From assembly GCF_016587415.1 (NCBI RefSeq), contig NZ_BNJI01000001.1:3573501-3637500 (forward strand): a stretch of 64,000 nt of DNA, in the 5' to 3' direction. This document shows positions 53,373 through 61,189 of the stretch, piece by piece; the first letter of the stretch is position 1; every line of letters starts with the position of its first letter. Position numbers and translations under genes: made by a program. The stretch comes from Ktedonobacter sp. SOSP1-85 (lineage in GTDB: Bacteria; Chloroflexota; Ktedonobacteria; Ktedonobacterales; Ktedonobacteraceae). Under the pieces are notes generated by a model. The model was not told the DNA's origin. It worked only from the letters and a program-made list of their open reading frames with translations, and searched no databases.

Positions 53373-53864
53373 CAGCCTTTGACATGCCGCTTAATAAAGT
53401 CTGCCGCTTCTTTACACTTCCATCGAAACATTTCTGTTAAGAAATCGTCTCGAAAGTCGTAGATCATCAGGTAGGGAGAAATGACAACGACAACAATATC
53501 ATGCTGCTTGCACTTGTCAATAAACTGATTATAGTAAATCTGCGTCTCATCGCGGAAAAGCCGACTTTCCTGATAGCAGATGACAGAGCCATGATCGAAT
53601 TTTCCCGCGTCTATATCGTCAAACAACCTGAGCATATCGGGCCGCTGATCTGGGCGGAGTGTTCCACTTAACCCGAAGTCAGAGAAGTAAGGATAAAAAT
53701 CTTTATCTTTCCATCTCTGCTCTATTGCCCACTTCCTGATATCTTCTGTCTGCATTTCTCTGCTCTGAGTTTTGTCCTTTTTTTCGTCTTTTGCGTAAGA
53801 AGGTGATCGCCTCGCGTAAGCCGCCGTGGGCTTATCTGTGCGCAAGGTTGGTCTAACTTGTTCG

Positions 53865-54020
53865 TTATTCTGGTCTTCTGGCATTGGTTGGAATGCTCTC
53901 ATGATTATTTACCCTCTTTTGCTTACTTCCTGGTTGACCTGCTTGTTTTCTTCTACTTGGATGATCTAAGAACAGGTTGATAAGAAGTCTGTAGAAAACT
54001 TCACGTTCTTTGCTGTTCAT
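53865..54020 (-). CDS. Small basic protein upstream of the recombinase, unknown
   Basis: 51 residues from the ATG at 54020 ('MNSKEREVFYRLLINLFLDH'), ending 38 nt inside the recombinase start. 'AAGGAGTGCAGAAGT' (minus strand) is a fair ribosome site. Possibly a control or leader peptide of the recombinase. The 386 nt upstream (to 54406) hold no other gene I can support. Confidence 0.5.
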   Translation of the reverse strand: MNSKEREVFYRLLINLFLDHPSRRKQAGQPGSKQKRVNNHESIPTNARRPE

Positions 54021-54406
54021 ACTTCTGCACTCCTTGCTATAGGGAAGCTGGTTAAACTCTGCGCTTCGATTATAGCATAAGTGCATAATTAGCATCTTGA
54101 TAAAAAACATATCTATACATAATCGTTATATACTGTTTACTAGCTTCTCAAGCTATATGAGAATGGCATTACATACGGATTATGTATCCTCGCGTTTTTG
54201 CTCCTGCTCGCTTTCTCCTGCGAAAATTCGTCGGCGTGTGCAGTCTGGGTGTAGGGTTTCCCAGGGCGCACGCAGGAGCGGTTGGGCAACACTGCGCGTT
54301 CATCAAGCATCCCCGTCTGCTCTGTTGAGGCAAGACGCACGAGCCACGATACTGTGGGGGCTGTCTCCGCTACGGCTTGTACCATGCTGCTGTTTCCTTT
54401 CGGCGC

Positions 54407-55774
54407 TTAGTAGGTAATGAGCAACAAACGGATATGGTCAACGTCTGGAAGGGTCGCGTCATTGGAGAAGGACACCGATTGTACGCCTGGATGAGCGAGT
54501 ATGAGGCTCTTGGCCTGGGCTTGGCTCTTGCCTGCAATGCTGGCTCTGATGCGCTCCTGTTCGGCCTGAGAGAACTGATACACCCATGTCTGTGTCCCTG
54601 TCGCCTGGATGGTCGTTGTTCCCTGTGTAGTGGTCGTGATGTGAGCGTCTCCGCTTGGTGCATATTCGGTTCCTAGCTGCTGCCTTGCCTGGGTAGTAAG
54701 AGTCTGGGTAAGCAAGGTTTGTAGGGCTTGCGTCTGGTAAACGATGCCTGTACACGTCTCGTCAAGCGTGACTTGTACACTGGTGGTCTCCTCTCCTGGC
54801 TGGTGGTTGGCGCTCGTCTTCTGCTGGCAGTGCAACGGGGTCACAAGTGTTTCGGTACTTTGCACCTGGATTTGTAAGGCTGCGGTGGTGCTCTGCTCAA
54901 GGCTGGCTTTCAGGTTTGCGCTTGCGGTGTCGAGGTCATGCTGTGTCACCGTCTGGTAATCGCGTGCCTCTTGCCCTCCGCTAAAAGCTCCGTTGACTGC
55001 GGAGATATTGACACGACAACAAGGGCCATAGATCGCGCCTGCCTTGATGTTGCCTGCTGGTCCTGCCTGGGTCGCGTGTGCGCTCATACTCGCTTGCCCA
55101 AAGGTGGGAAAGTTTGCCGGGCCTATACTCACATCCTGGTCGGTAATTGCCTGCACCCCGTTGGCAGCGGTGAGCAGGGTTCCTGCTGGTATGGTCTGGG
55201 CATAGGTTGCGCCATTATAGAAGGTGATGTATCCGTGGGCGCTCTGGGCGTCTTGGTGCGCTTTCCCGGTCGTGGGAATGGTGCGCGCCTGGCTCATCGT
55301 GACGGTAGGAAGTATTCTTCCTGGCACCTGGCTGTGCGTCTTGTTGGTACTCTCTCCAATGGTCATAGTCAAGCGGGTTTCTAGCGTGCGTGAGACTGGC
55401 ACAAGCGTGACGGTGGTGGTTGCCGTCCAGAATGGCATCATGTACAACAGACACCCTACAACAAGCGCACAGGCGCAGAGAATGAGGCTGAGAACCATAA
55501 GGGGGCGCCTTGCCCATGGTAACGGGCCTCTGCCTCCTGGTTGTGGCTCCTGGTCGATGGGTGGAACACTTTCAACGACGTTAGCGGGTTCCTCTGGCTC
55601 CTCTCGTGGGTAAATGTGAATCTCAACATCCCATTGCTGGCGGTTGGGGTCGTATTCCTGGTTGGCTTCAATGTGGGGGATATCATCTGTGGTATGTGCC
55701 TGCTGGTTCTGCTGCTGCTGGTCAAGTTCGTGTAAGAGCTGGTCAATGTCATTGTGTATCTGTCGGTCTTGCAT
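54407..55774 (-). CDS. Single-pass membrane protein with baseplate-J-like domain
   Basis: 455 residues. Residues 1-85 are Gln/Glu/Pro-rich and cytoplasmic; one helix at about 92-113 ('LMVLSLILCACALVVGCLLY'); the outer part has repeated beta motifs 'GYITFYNGATYAQTIPAGTL', 'AHATQAGPAGNIKAGAIYGP' and 'ALQTLLTQTLTTQARQQ' that fit the baseplate J/gp47-type fold, which in phage tails builds contractile baseplates. In this genome class such proteins sit in integrative elements. No other tail gene is present, so a tail function is unlikely. Last gene of the operon. Confidence 0.65.
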   Translation of the reverse strand: MQDRQIHNDIDQLLHELDQQQQNQQAHTTDDIPHIEANQEYDPNRQQWDVEIHIYPREEPEEPANVVESVPPIDQEPQPGGRGPLPWARRPLMVLSLILCACALVVGCLLYMMPFWTATTTVTLVPVSRTLETRLTMTIGESTNKTHSQVPGRILPTVTMSQARTIPTTGKAHQDAQSAHGYITFYNGATYAQTIPAGTLLTAANGVQAITDQDVSIGPANFPTFGQASMSAHATQAGPAGNIKAGAIYGPCCRVNISAVNGAFSGGQEARDYQTVTQHDLDTASANLKASLEQSTTAALQIQVQSTETLVTPLHCQQKTSANHQPGEETTSVQVTLDETCTGIVYQTQALQTLLTQTLTTQARQQLGTEYAPSGDAHITTTTQGTTTIQATGTQTWVYQFSQAEQERIRASIAGKSQAQAKSLILAHPGVQSVSFSNDATLPDVDHIRLLLITY

Positions 55775-55833
55775 GGCTTCCCTCCAAGAAGCAAGGGAAG
55801 AGGTACATCATGGTGTCACTCTTCCCTGAGACA

Positions 55834-56262
55834 CTAGGCGTTTGTGGTGCCATCCCACGGCGCTCTACAGGTGTCGAGCGGTCCAGCACTCAAGGTCATG
55901 TAGTAAACGATGTCTTGGGTGTGCTCGTCGAGCTGGTCAAAAAAGCTCTGAGGGACGGTTCCCCGCCAACGGATGACGATATAGCCATCTCCTGCCGGGT
56001 TCGCTTTTCCATACGAGACAAGCACCGCCTGAATGGGGCGCTCGGCCTGAAAGCTGGTTTGAAAGTCGAGGGCAAGCGTCGCGGTGATGCTTTCAGAACA
56101 TGCAATGACCACATATTCATCCTCTCCGCTAAAGGTGACGCCCATCAACTGATTGACTCTCTGGGTCAACATCCGTATGGTTCGGTGTGTTCCCCTGGGG
56201 TCGTTCTCCTGGGGATGCTGTGGCTGCTTCGCCTGGATGGGGTACGCTGGTGTGACGATCAC
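55834..56262 (-). CDS. Unknown soluble protein
   Basis: 142 residues, alpha/beta in look ('LMGVTFSGEDEYVVIACSES', 'GYIVIRWRGTVPQSFFDQLD'). The ATG overlaps the stop of the upstream gene (ATGA), so it is translationally coupled to the FG-GAP-like membrane protein. 59 nt separate it from the baseplate-J-like gene. No family recognised; context suggests a helper of the two membrane proteins. Confidence 0.6.
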   Translation of the reverse strand: MIVTPAYPIQAKQPQHPQENDPRGTHRTIRMLTQRVNQLMGVTFSGEDEYVVIACSESITATLALDFQTSFQAERPIQAVLVSYGKANPAGDGYIVIRWRGTVPQSFFDQLDEHTQDIVYYMTLSAGPLDTCRAPWDGTTNA

Positions 56263-57002
56263 TTGTTCACCTCTTTCATGGGGGTCGCGCTAAAGGTGTC
56301 GTTCTCGTTCTTGAAGGCGACGCTTTGCCCTCCGACTGAAACAATCATGTCGGGTTTGCCGTCTCCATCCAGGTCTTTGAATGCCACCTCTGCTGGGGTC
56401 ACGTCTTGCCCCCACCCAAGTAAGTTCAATCCAGTTTTATATAGGTGCGTTTTGCCTGGATCGCCTGCCGCGATTTCAATAACCAGAATCTGACCATGCA
56501 GATTGAGCACAATAAAATGTGATGGGTTCGCGCTCGTGTCATGATTATGCCCCACAACGGCGTCTGTCTGGTAGGTGCGGGGGCGTCCATAATGTAAGTC
56601 ATCTTGCCATCCTTGCAACGCCTGTTGTCCCATGTTAATACCAAGCCATCCCCCAACCATTGCGAGGACCACGGCTCCTCCATAAAGGGACCAGCGAGGA
56701 ATGTGAAACGGCCTGGGCATCCCAACGGGCAAGAGGGGCGGCGGCTCGTGCTGCCTCTCTTGCCTGGGTTGGTCATGAACATGTATCTTTACCCGGCGCG
56801 TTGCCTGCTCGTCCGTCTGGGTCTGGGTTGGTGGGTAGGTTGGTTGGCGTACCACGCTGGTACGGGTGCGGGTGTCATACAAGGCATCTTCGTCTATATG
56901 CTTCTGGGTGTCGATCTCCTCTCGGCGTGCTCTCGTCGCGCGATTGCCACGGGTTGGCGTCTCGACCGTTTCCAGGTTGAAGCGATAGCGAGAAGGGCGC
57001 AT
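56259..57002 (-). CDS. Single-pass membrane protein with FG-GAP/VCBS-like repeat
   Basis: About 247 residues from ATG 57002 (GAGGAGGGAACGATA upstream; TAATG junction with the preceding gene). A polar, Arg/Thr-rich N terminus, one helix at ~103-125 ('WSLYGGAVVLAMVGGWLGIN') and a beta region with 'VAFKDLDGDGKPDMIVSVGG', which is the calcium-binding FG-GAP/VCBS signature. The last part would be extracytoplasmic. Probably a surface-exposed protein made together with its neighbours. Confidence 0.65.
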   Translation of the reverse strand: MRPSRYRFNLETVETPTRGNRATRARREEIDTQKHIDEDALYDTRTRTSVVRQPTYPPTQTQTDEQATRRVKIHVHDQPRQERQHEPPPLLPVGMPRPFHIPRWSLYGGAVVLAMVGGWLGINMGQQALQGWQDDLHYGRPRTYQTDAVVGHNHDTSANPSHFIVLNLHGQILVIEIAAGDPGKTHLYKTGLNLLGWGQDVTPAEVAFKDLDGDGKPDMIVSVGGQSVAFKNENDTFSATPMKEVNK

Positions 57003-57424
57003 TATCGTTCCCTCCTCTCGTCGCGTGCGAGTTTTGGGACGTTGGCTTGTTCCTCTCGCTTCTGCACAGCATATGTATAGAACTCTTCGTTCCAGCCACA
57101 GACATAGCCATAGCGCCAAATTGCCGGGCGTAGGGTGTCGTACATCGCCCATTGCAGGGCGTTCTCGACATCCTGGGCCACGATCTCGCGCTTTTCAAAA
57201 GCCAGGGCAATAAACTCGGCGCGTCCTGATTGGACGCCATTATGAAAGACGGGATCAGCACAGAGAAGAATGCCATCAATACCTGTGTGTTTCGTCTCGT
57301 CTGTCAGTCTGGGGGTATCTTCTGGATGGATACCGCACGAGGTACCGACGCGCTGACGTGAGGCGTCTTGCTGCTGCATCTCTCCATAGAGGTGATAGGT
57401 GATACCCGTTCTCGTGTTCTTCAT
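57002..57424 (-). CDS. Unknown soluble protein, operon start
   Basis: 140 residues. 'AWGIHPEDT'-free, no membrane segment: 'TGITYHLYGEMQQQD', 'ALQWAMYDTLRPAIWRYGYV' and 'FYTYAVQKREEQANVP'. Its stop (TAA) shares one base with the ATG of the next gene. ATG at 57424 with AGGAGAAAAC upstream. No family recognised. Confidence 0.6.
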   Translation of the reverse strand: MKNTRTGITYHLYGEMQQQDASRQRVGTSCGIHPEDTPRLTDETKHTGIDGILLCADPVFHNGVQSGRAEFIALAFEKREIVAQDVENALQWAMYDTLRPAIWRYGYVCGWNEEFYTYAVQKREEQANVPKLARDERRER

Positions 57425-57485
57425 GCCGTTTTCTCCTGTTGCTCCCCCAGCCGCTTGAAAGCAACAAGAGGGAGCCTGCTATCAG

Positions 57486-57710
57486 TTAGATATGCTTCCC
57501 ACGAATGTAGTTCAGGGCTTCTTTGGATGTCATAAGACCGTCTTTTACAGCCTGTTTCGCTTCACGAATGCTGGTTCGGTCTTTATGGCATGGGCATGAG
57601 GGAGAATAACAATACGAGTTCTCCATGCTATGAAGAGGATTGTCAACTGTGAGGACAACTATCTTAAAGTTATCCCCGTAGGATGTGATGGCTTTGTCTG
57701 TCCTTGACAT
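57486..57710 (-). CDS. Small Cys-bearing protein, unknown
   Basis: 74 residues from ATG 57710 (GGAGCATTCCAC upstream). 'MENSYCYSPSCPCHKDRTSI' holds three spaced Cys and a His, consistent with a metal site, and a C-terminal helix 'AVKDGLMTSKEALNYIRGK'. Upstream member of the minus-strand gene group. Confidence 0.5.
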   Translation of the reverse strand: MSRTDKAITSYGDNFKIVVLTVDNPLHSMENSYCYSPSCPCHKDRTSIREAKQAVKDGLMTSKEALNYIRGKHI

Positions 57711-57870
57711 GTGGAATGCTCCTTGACAGAACGTCCACCATGAGGTATGTATCCCCATGGGAACATATCACTGGGTTAAAGAGGCTCGTTGGTGTTCCCA
57801 TACTGGCTCTCGTCGGCAAACGGGAGTCAGTTTTTATTACCTCCTTGTTTCCTTAATCGCACTCATAAAC

Positions 57871-57926
57871 TATCAAGCATTAGCTTTTTTTAGCAAGAAA
57901 GAGCTAAAAAAAGCTAATATTTGATA
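57871..57926. promoter_or_regulatory. Long near-perfect palindrome (operator or replication-type dyad)
   Basis: ATTAGCTTTTTTTAGC (57879-57894) and GCTAAAAAAAGCTAAT (57903-57918) are perfect, 8-nt spacer, extended by TATCAA (57871-57876)/TTGATA (57921-57926) with two unpaired bases each side. It lies between the divergent minus-strand operon and the HTH gene. AGCAA/TTGCT half-sites continue to 58003. Suggests an operator bound by the HTH protein. Confidence 0.6.
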
Positions 57927-57974
57927 AAAGTATATGCTATTGCGTTCTTTAAGTCAAGCAATTATTAGCAATTA

Positions 57975-58003
57975 AAAGCAAATAAACGCACCTTATTTGC
58001 TTT
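57975..58003. promoter_or_regulatory. Second palindrome upstream of the HTH gene
   Basis: AAAGCAAATAA (57975-57985) and TTATTTGCTTT (57993-58003) with a 7-nt spacer. About 55 nt before the HTH start codon. Confidence 0.55.
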
Positions 58004-58057
58004 CAAAGGTCGAATATGATAATATTTGCCAAACTGTAAAAATATGTGAGGGCCAAC

Positions 58058-58267
58058 ATGACAAAATTTGAGGAGCTACGGACTAATGCGGGGCTGACAA
58101 TTACTCAGCTATCTATAGAAGCCGATGTTTCAAGGGCAACTATAGAGAAAATAGAGAAAGAAAAACCAGTTAGAGCGCCTTTAGCCGCTCGCGCTTGTAC
58201 TGCGTTAAGTAAGCATCTTGGTTATCAAGTAACTTATCAAGAGCTTAATATCAAGACGGTTCGCTAA
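58058..58267 (+). CDS. Small XRE/HTH_3-family DNA-binding protein
   Basis: 69 residues from ATG 58058 (GTGAGGGCCAAC upstream). 'LRTNAGLTITQLSIEADVSR' followed by 'ATIEKIEKEKPVRAPLAARA' is the Cro/cI helix-turn-helix pattern. Located 55 bp from a palindrome and divergent to the cargo operon, typical of an element-borne autoregulator. Confidence 0.8.
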   Translation: MTKFEELRTNAGLTITQLSIEADVSRATIEKIEKEKPVRAPLAARACTALSKHLGYQVTYQELNIKTVR

Positions 58268-58941
58268 TATTTTTTCGTTTAGATCTGGTATTTTTTAATG
58301 CATACTCATTATGTAGCCGCAAAAATATTTACATATAGATTCTAGATGCTGATGTAGCTTGACAGGCTGCGGCACGAGAAACGTGTGCAAGAACTATGTA
58401 ATGTGGAGGAGCGGTTATCTTGCTTACCCCGCAAGCGGGGTAAAACGCTGGGGGGGGCAACACTGTTACATGAACGTGAAAAGGCAACAAAGGTCGTCGT
58501 TCTGGAGCACACTTCCCAGCACTCTTGCCTATGTGCCGATGCAATCCTCCTCATCGGCATTCCGCTGTTGTCCTTGCGCCATCGTACACGCGCTAACCAC
58601 GTACAGTAGCCAGGCACTGAGGGAGACAAGCGCCCTCCAGCATCCTCATGGGATGCAGAATCTAGCAACTGCCTTGGCTCGCTGCGCTCAGAGGGGGAAG
58701 GGGGATATGCGTGAAAAAACGCCCGTTCTCCACACACACCGCTCATCCCCCTTCGCAGCTTCAGCGCGAAGGGGGATGCTCTGATGTAAGACGCGCTTCC
58801 TTGTGAAGTATTCCAGGTTGTGGTAGTATTTTCACCAGGGAAAGAGAACTCCATCCTTTCCACGAGCAACCGTTCCTCGTAGACGCCTTCTTTTGAGTGC
58901 AGAAGCAGCGGACAGTGACGCGGCAGCAGGGAGTGCGGTCT
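58268..58941. other. Gene-poor stretch, probable right end of element
   Basis: No reliable gene. Contains small hairpins: TTACCCCGC/GCGGGGTAA (58424-58432/58435-58443) and AAGGGGGAT/ATCCCCCTT (58698-58706/58745-58753). An open frame at 58342-58869 (minus) has no protein features. The attR and the dtd 3' remnant were looked for here and not seen. Confidence 0.4.
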
Positions 58942-59196
58942 ATGCTGAATAAATATGAACGCGAACGGGTTGGCAGCACCTTTTCTCTAGAGAAAAAGAG
59001 CATCTACCAGATTGCCAAAGAAGAGGGGGATAGCCACCAGACTATCGAAAAAGCACTCTTTGATCCCTACCCCAAACCGTATCACCTCTTCCATCCGACG
59101 CCCGCCCCAGTTGTTGGTCCCTACCAGCCACGAAGAGAAGCGCTCTTGAACCAGCATGAGCACATGCCTCGCAAACAACTCTGCACCGCCCACGGA
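58942..59196 (+). pseudogene. IS21-family IstA transposase remnant (N-terminal ~85 codons)
   Basis: 'MLNKYERERVGSTFSLEKKS', 'YQIAKEEGDSHQTIEKALFD' and 'QHEHMPRKQLCTAH' resemble the N-terminal HTH region of IstA-type transposases (usual form ...LPRKQRYTAHKIFE). Homology stops near 59196 and the frame runs into the next gene's leader. No IstB. A deletion footprint. Confidence 0.6.
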
Positions 59197-59242
59197 GCAA
59201 ATAGAGCCGGAATTCCCCAATGGGAGAAGAGAGGAGCTAGTA

Positions 59243-59848
59243 ATGACAATGGACAGTCCCCTCGCTGCGATCTTTTCGCTTCTACTCCTGATCATCGCGT
59301 TCTTCTACCTGTTCCGGCTCGTTGGCTGTCGGACACAGATCCACCCCTTTGACGCAGAAAACGAAGTGGGACATGGGCTCATGGCCATCGGCATGATGGT
59401 CATGCTCGCGCCTACGGATTGGCTTTCACCAGATATTATCCGCTGGAATGTCATCCTGTTTGCGCTTTTCACTCTGTGGTTCATCGGGCGTCTCTTCACG
59501 CGAAAACCTCTCCTTGCCATCATGCTGCAAACGCCCGGAGCACATTCCACAGTGCGGGCCGATGCTCTTCATGTGCTTATGCATGGTGGCATGTGCTATA
59601 TGTTTCTGCTGATGAGCAGCATGGTGTTGAGCATGACACAACCCGCACTCTATGCCAGCTGCATCTTTTTTGTCGCTTTTGCATTCCTCATTCTTTTCTA
59701 CGGGCGAGAGATCTCCAATGATCTTCACGCCGCAAAGATGGATTGGCTGCAATGTAGCGCAAACATTGCCCATGCGCTCATGAGTGGGATGATGTGCTGG
59801 ATGTTTCTCGACATGATCTCCATGACGATAAGCATGGGGAGATCGTGA
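59243..59848 (+). CDS. DUF5134-like Met/His-rich membrane protein
   Basis: 201 residues from ATG 59243 (GAGGAGCTAGTA upstream). Six or more helices; 'EVGHGLMAIGMMVMLAP', 'LHVLMHGGMCYMFLLMSSMV' and 'ALMSGMMCWMFLDMISMTIS' have His and many Met within helices, as in DUF5134 membrane proteins and some copper-handling proteins. Function unknown. First intact gene of a putative metal locus. Confidence 0.65.
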   Translation: MTMDSPLAAIFSLLLLIIAFFYLFRLVGCRTQIHPFDAENEVGHGLMAIGMMVMLAPTDWLSPDIIRWNVILFALFTLWFIGRLFTRKPLLAIMLQTPGAHSTVRADALHVLMHGGMCYMFLLMSSMVLSMTQPALYASCIFFVAFAFLILFYGREISNDLHAAKMDWLQCSANIAHALMSGMMCWMFLDMISMTISMGRS

Positions 59849-60351
59849 TCCCCAGTTCGTTTTTCCCCATATATTCACGCCATCCGAGCGCGCCATACAG
59901 GTGAAACAAGAGCTTTCGCCTCATCGACAGGAATGTCTCGAAAGATGTATACTGAAGAAAACAACCTTGACCTTTGGGGTGAGATCAGCGTGTGAAGAAC
60001 GATATCCTTGTTCTTCTTTCCTGCGCATGCAACAGGTCTCCACCAACAATATACTGTACAGGTTGAACCATAATTCCTCCGTATATCTACCTCTATAATT
60101 TCACGCTAAAAGAGGTGTGGATCCAATCCTCCGTACCTCACCTCTCAAGTAGGGTTGCCTGACTAAAAAATAGGGATTTCTCCTAATAGACAGCGATGAG
60201 CGGCCCTCCTACAATAGAGGATGCGCCATTATGAATAGGACAAAGCTCAAATGGGCTGAGGTCTCTTATTTTCTATGCACTGATGGTACACAATAGACCC
60301 TTGCAGATGGCAAGCAGACGGGAGTAGATGAGTGAAAGGTAGGTACATTTT
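59849..60351. other. 503-bp gap without a recognised gene
   Basis: AT-rich, with no frame above ~65 codons that has a ribosome site. Likely promoter region of the 60.35 kb gene; no clear dyads. Confidence 0.5.
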
Positions 60352-61029
60352 ATGCGCAAACGCTTAATAATAGGTAGTCTGGGGGTGCTGGCAGCGCTCC
60401 TAATGGCACTTATCCCCCTATCCTCCGCCTCGGCGCACGAGATGCGTCATGTAGGCAACTATACCTTTATTGTAGGCTTTCTCAATGAGCCCGCCTATAC
60501 TGGCAGTCAGAATGCGATCTCGCTAACTGTCTGTAATGGCAAGACTTGTGAGATCGCTGGTGGTGGGGATGACGGCCCGGTCTCCAACCCGGTCAACGAT
60601 GTGGATAAGAGCCTGAAGGCGGAAGTGAGTACGGGAGGTTCCGCGCCCCTGGCTCTCAGCCTCCAACCTGTCGATGGCGCGCCCGGCAAGTATACCGCCG
60701 ATTTCATTCCAACTCAGACCGGCGATTACACCTTCCACTTCACCGGGACGCTCAATGGTCAGAAGATCGACGAGAAGTTTACTAGCGGTCCCAATACCTT
60801 CAGCGAAGTGGCGCAAATTAGCTCGTATCCTGCCAGTAAGGGAACGACAACGCAGGGGCGCAATGATATCTCCTCCCTGCAAGCTCAGATTCAGGATGCG
60901 AAGAATACCGGCATCCTCGTTGGCTCGATTGGCACTCTAGTAGGGCTTATTGGTCTCGGTACAGCGGTCGTCGCATTGCGCCGCCGTCCCGCCAGCGGTA
61001 CCCAATCAGACGAAAGCCTGCGCGGCTAA
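60352..61029 (+). CDS. Secreted, C-terminally anchored protein with mature N-terminal His (copper-binding candidate)
   Basis: 225 residues. Signal peptide residues 1-28 ending 'SASA|HEMRHVGNY', so the predicted mature protein starts with His followed by another His at +5. Beta-rich body with 'YTFIVGFLNEPAYTG', 'VCNGKTCEIAGG', 'TQTGDYTFHFTGTLNGQKI'; C-terminal helix 'GILVGSIGTLVGLIGLGTAV' then 'RRRP'. Paralogue at 63060-63752. Mature N-terminal His plus a nearby His occurs in CopC, LPMOs and related 'histidine brace' copper proteins; that link is inference. ATG after GAAAGGTAGG. Confidence 0.7.
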   Translation: MRKRLIIGSLGVLAALLMALIPLSSASAHEMRHVGNYTFIVGFLNEPAYTGSQNAISLTVCNGKTCEIAGGGDDGPVSNPVNDVDKSLKAEVSTGGSAPLALSLQPVDGAPGKYTADFIPTQTGDYTFHFTGTLNGQKIDEKFTSGPNTFSEVAQISSYPASKGTTTQGRNDISSLQAQIQDAKNTGILVGSIGTLVGLIGLGTAVVALRRRPASGTQSDESLRG

Positions 61030-61108
61030 ACGTTTTTAGCCGCAAACCGTCTGTCATCAGAAGAGGTAGTGAGCAGCTAAAAAGGGTCTTTTTTCGTCCC
61101 CACATCCA

Positions 61109-61186
61109 GGCCCTTGAGTATGAACGGACCGGAATGCAATGCTAAGTGCTTAGCATTGCATTCCGGTCCGTTCATACTCAAGGGCC
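61109..61186. terminator. Perfect 38 bp stem, TG spacer
   Basis: Arms 61109-61146 and 61149-61186 are exact complements (palindrome centre GCTAAGTGCTTAGC). 80 nt after the preceding gene, and its right arm runs into the start of the regulator pseudogene. Confidence 0.85.
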
Positions 61187-61189
61187 AAC

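Larger units (their letters stand above)
50677..53902 (-). pseudogene. Large serine recombinase, interrupted by IS1-type insertion
   Basis: The N-terminal part (53902 to 53373) has the resolvase domain: 'AAYARRSPSYAKDEKK', where the nucleophile Ser is in 'RRS', and 'YFSDFGLSGTLRPDQRP'. The C-terminal part (52281 to 50677) has the recombinase/zinc/coiled-coil regions ('EDIAEYERQAQQKREERQKR', 'KKLAASWPDYSFERRRSLIN'). They join exactly at 'HVKGW|MLPAKY' if the IS (52282-53372) and one 8-bp duplication copy are removed, giving 709 codons including stop in frame. The last ~27 codons are antisense dtd sequence. Not functional as it stands. Confidence 0.92.
50751..58267. mobile_element. Integrated element of serine-recombinase type (right end uncertain)
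   Basis: Starts in dtd and contains a large serine recombinase (IS-disrupted), a five-gene minus-strand operon region, and a small HTH regulator. The right boundary is placed after the HTH gene at 58267 only for convenience; the following 700 bp contain no core gene. Its own replication or transfer genes are not visible, so this is a small integrative element or remnant. Confidence 0.6.

Noticed and set aside
54407..55774. Phage tail or contractile injection system
   Set aside because: Only a baseplate-J-like domain on a membrane-anchored protein; no sheath, tube, spike or AAA ATPase gene.
58342..58869. 175-codon minus-strand frame as a gene
   Set aside because: No domain, no ribosome site, overlaps hairpins.
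58268..58941. attR with the displaced dtd 3' end
   Set aside because: Looked for a sequence coding NDGPVT-like residues beyond the HTH gene; a GGATLL stretch near 58455 is not a convincing match.
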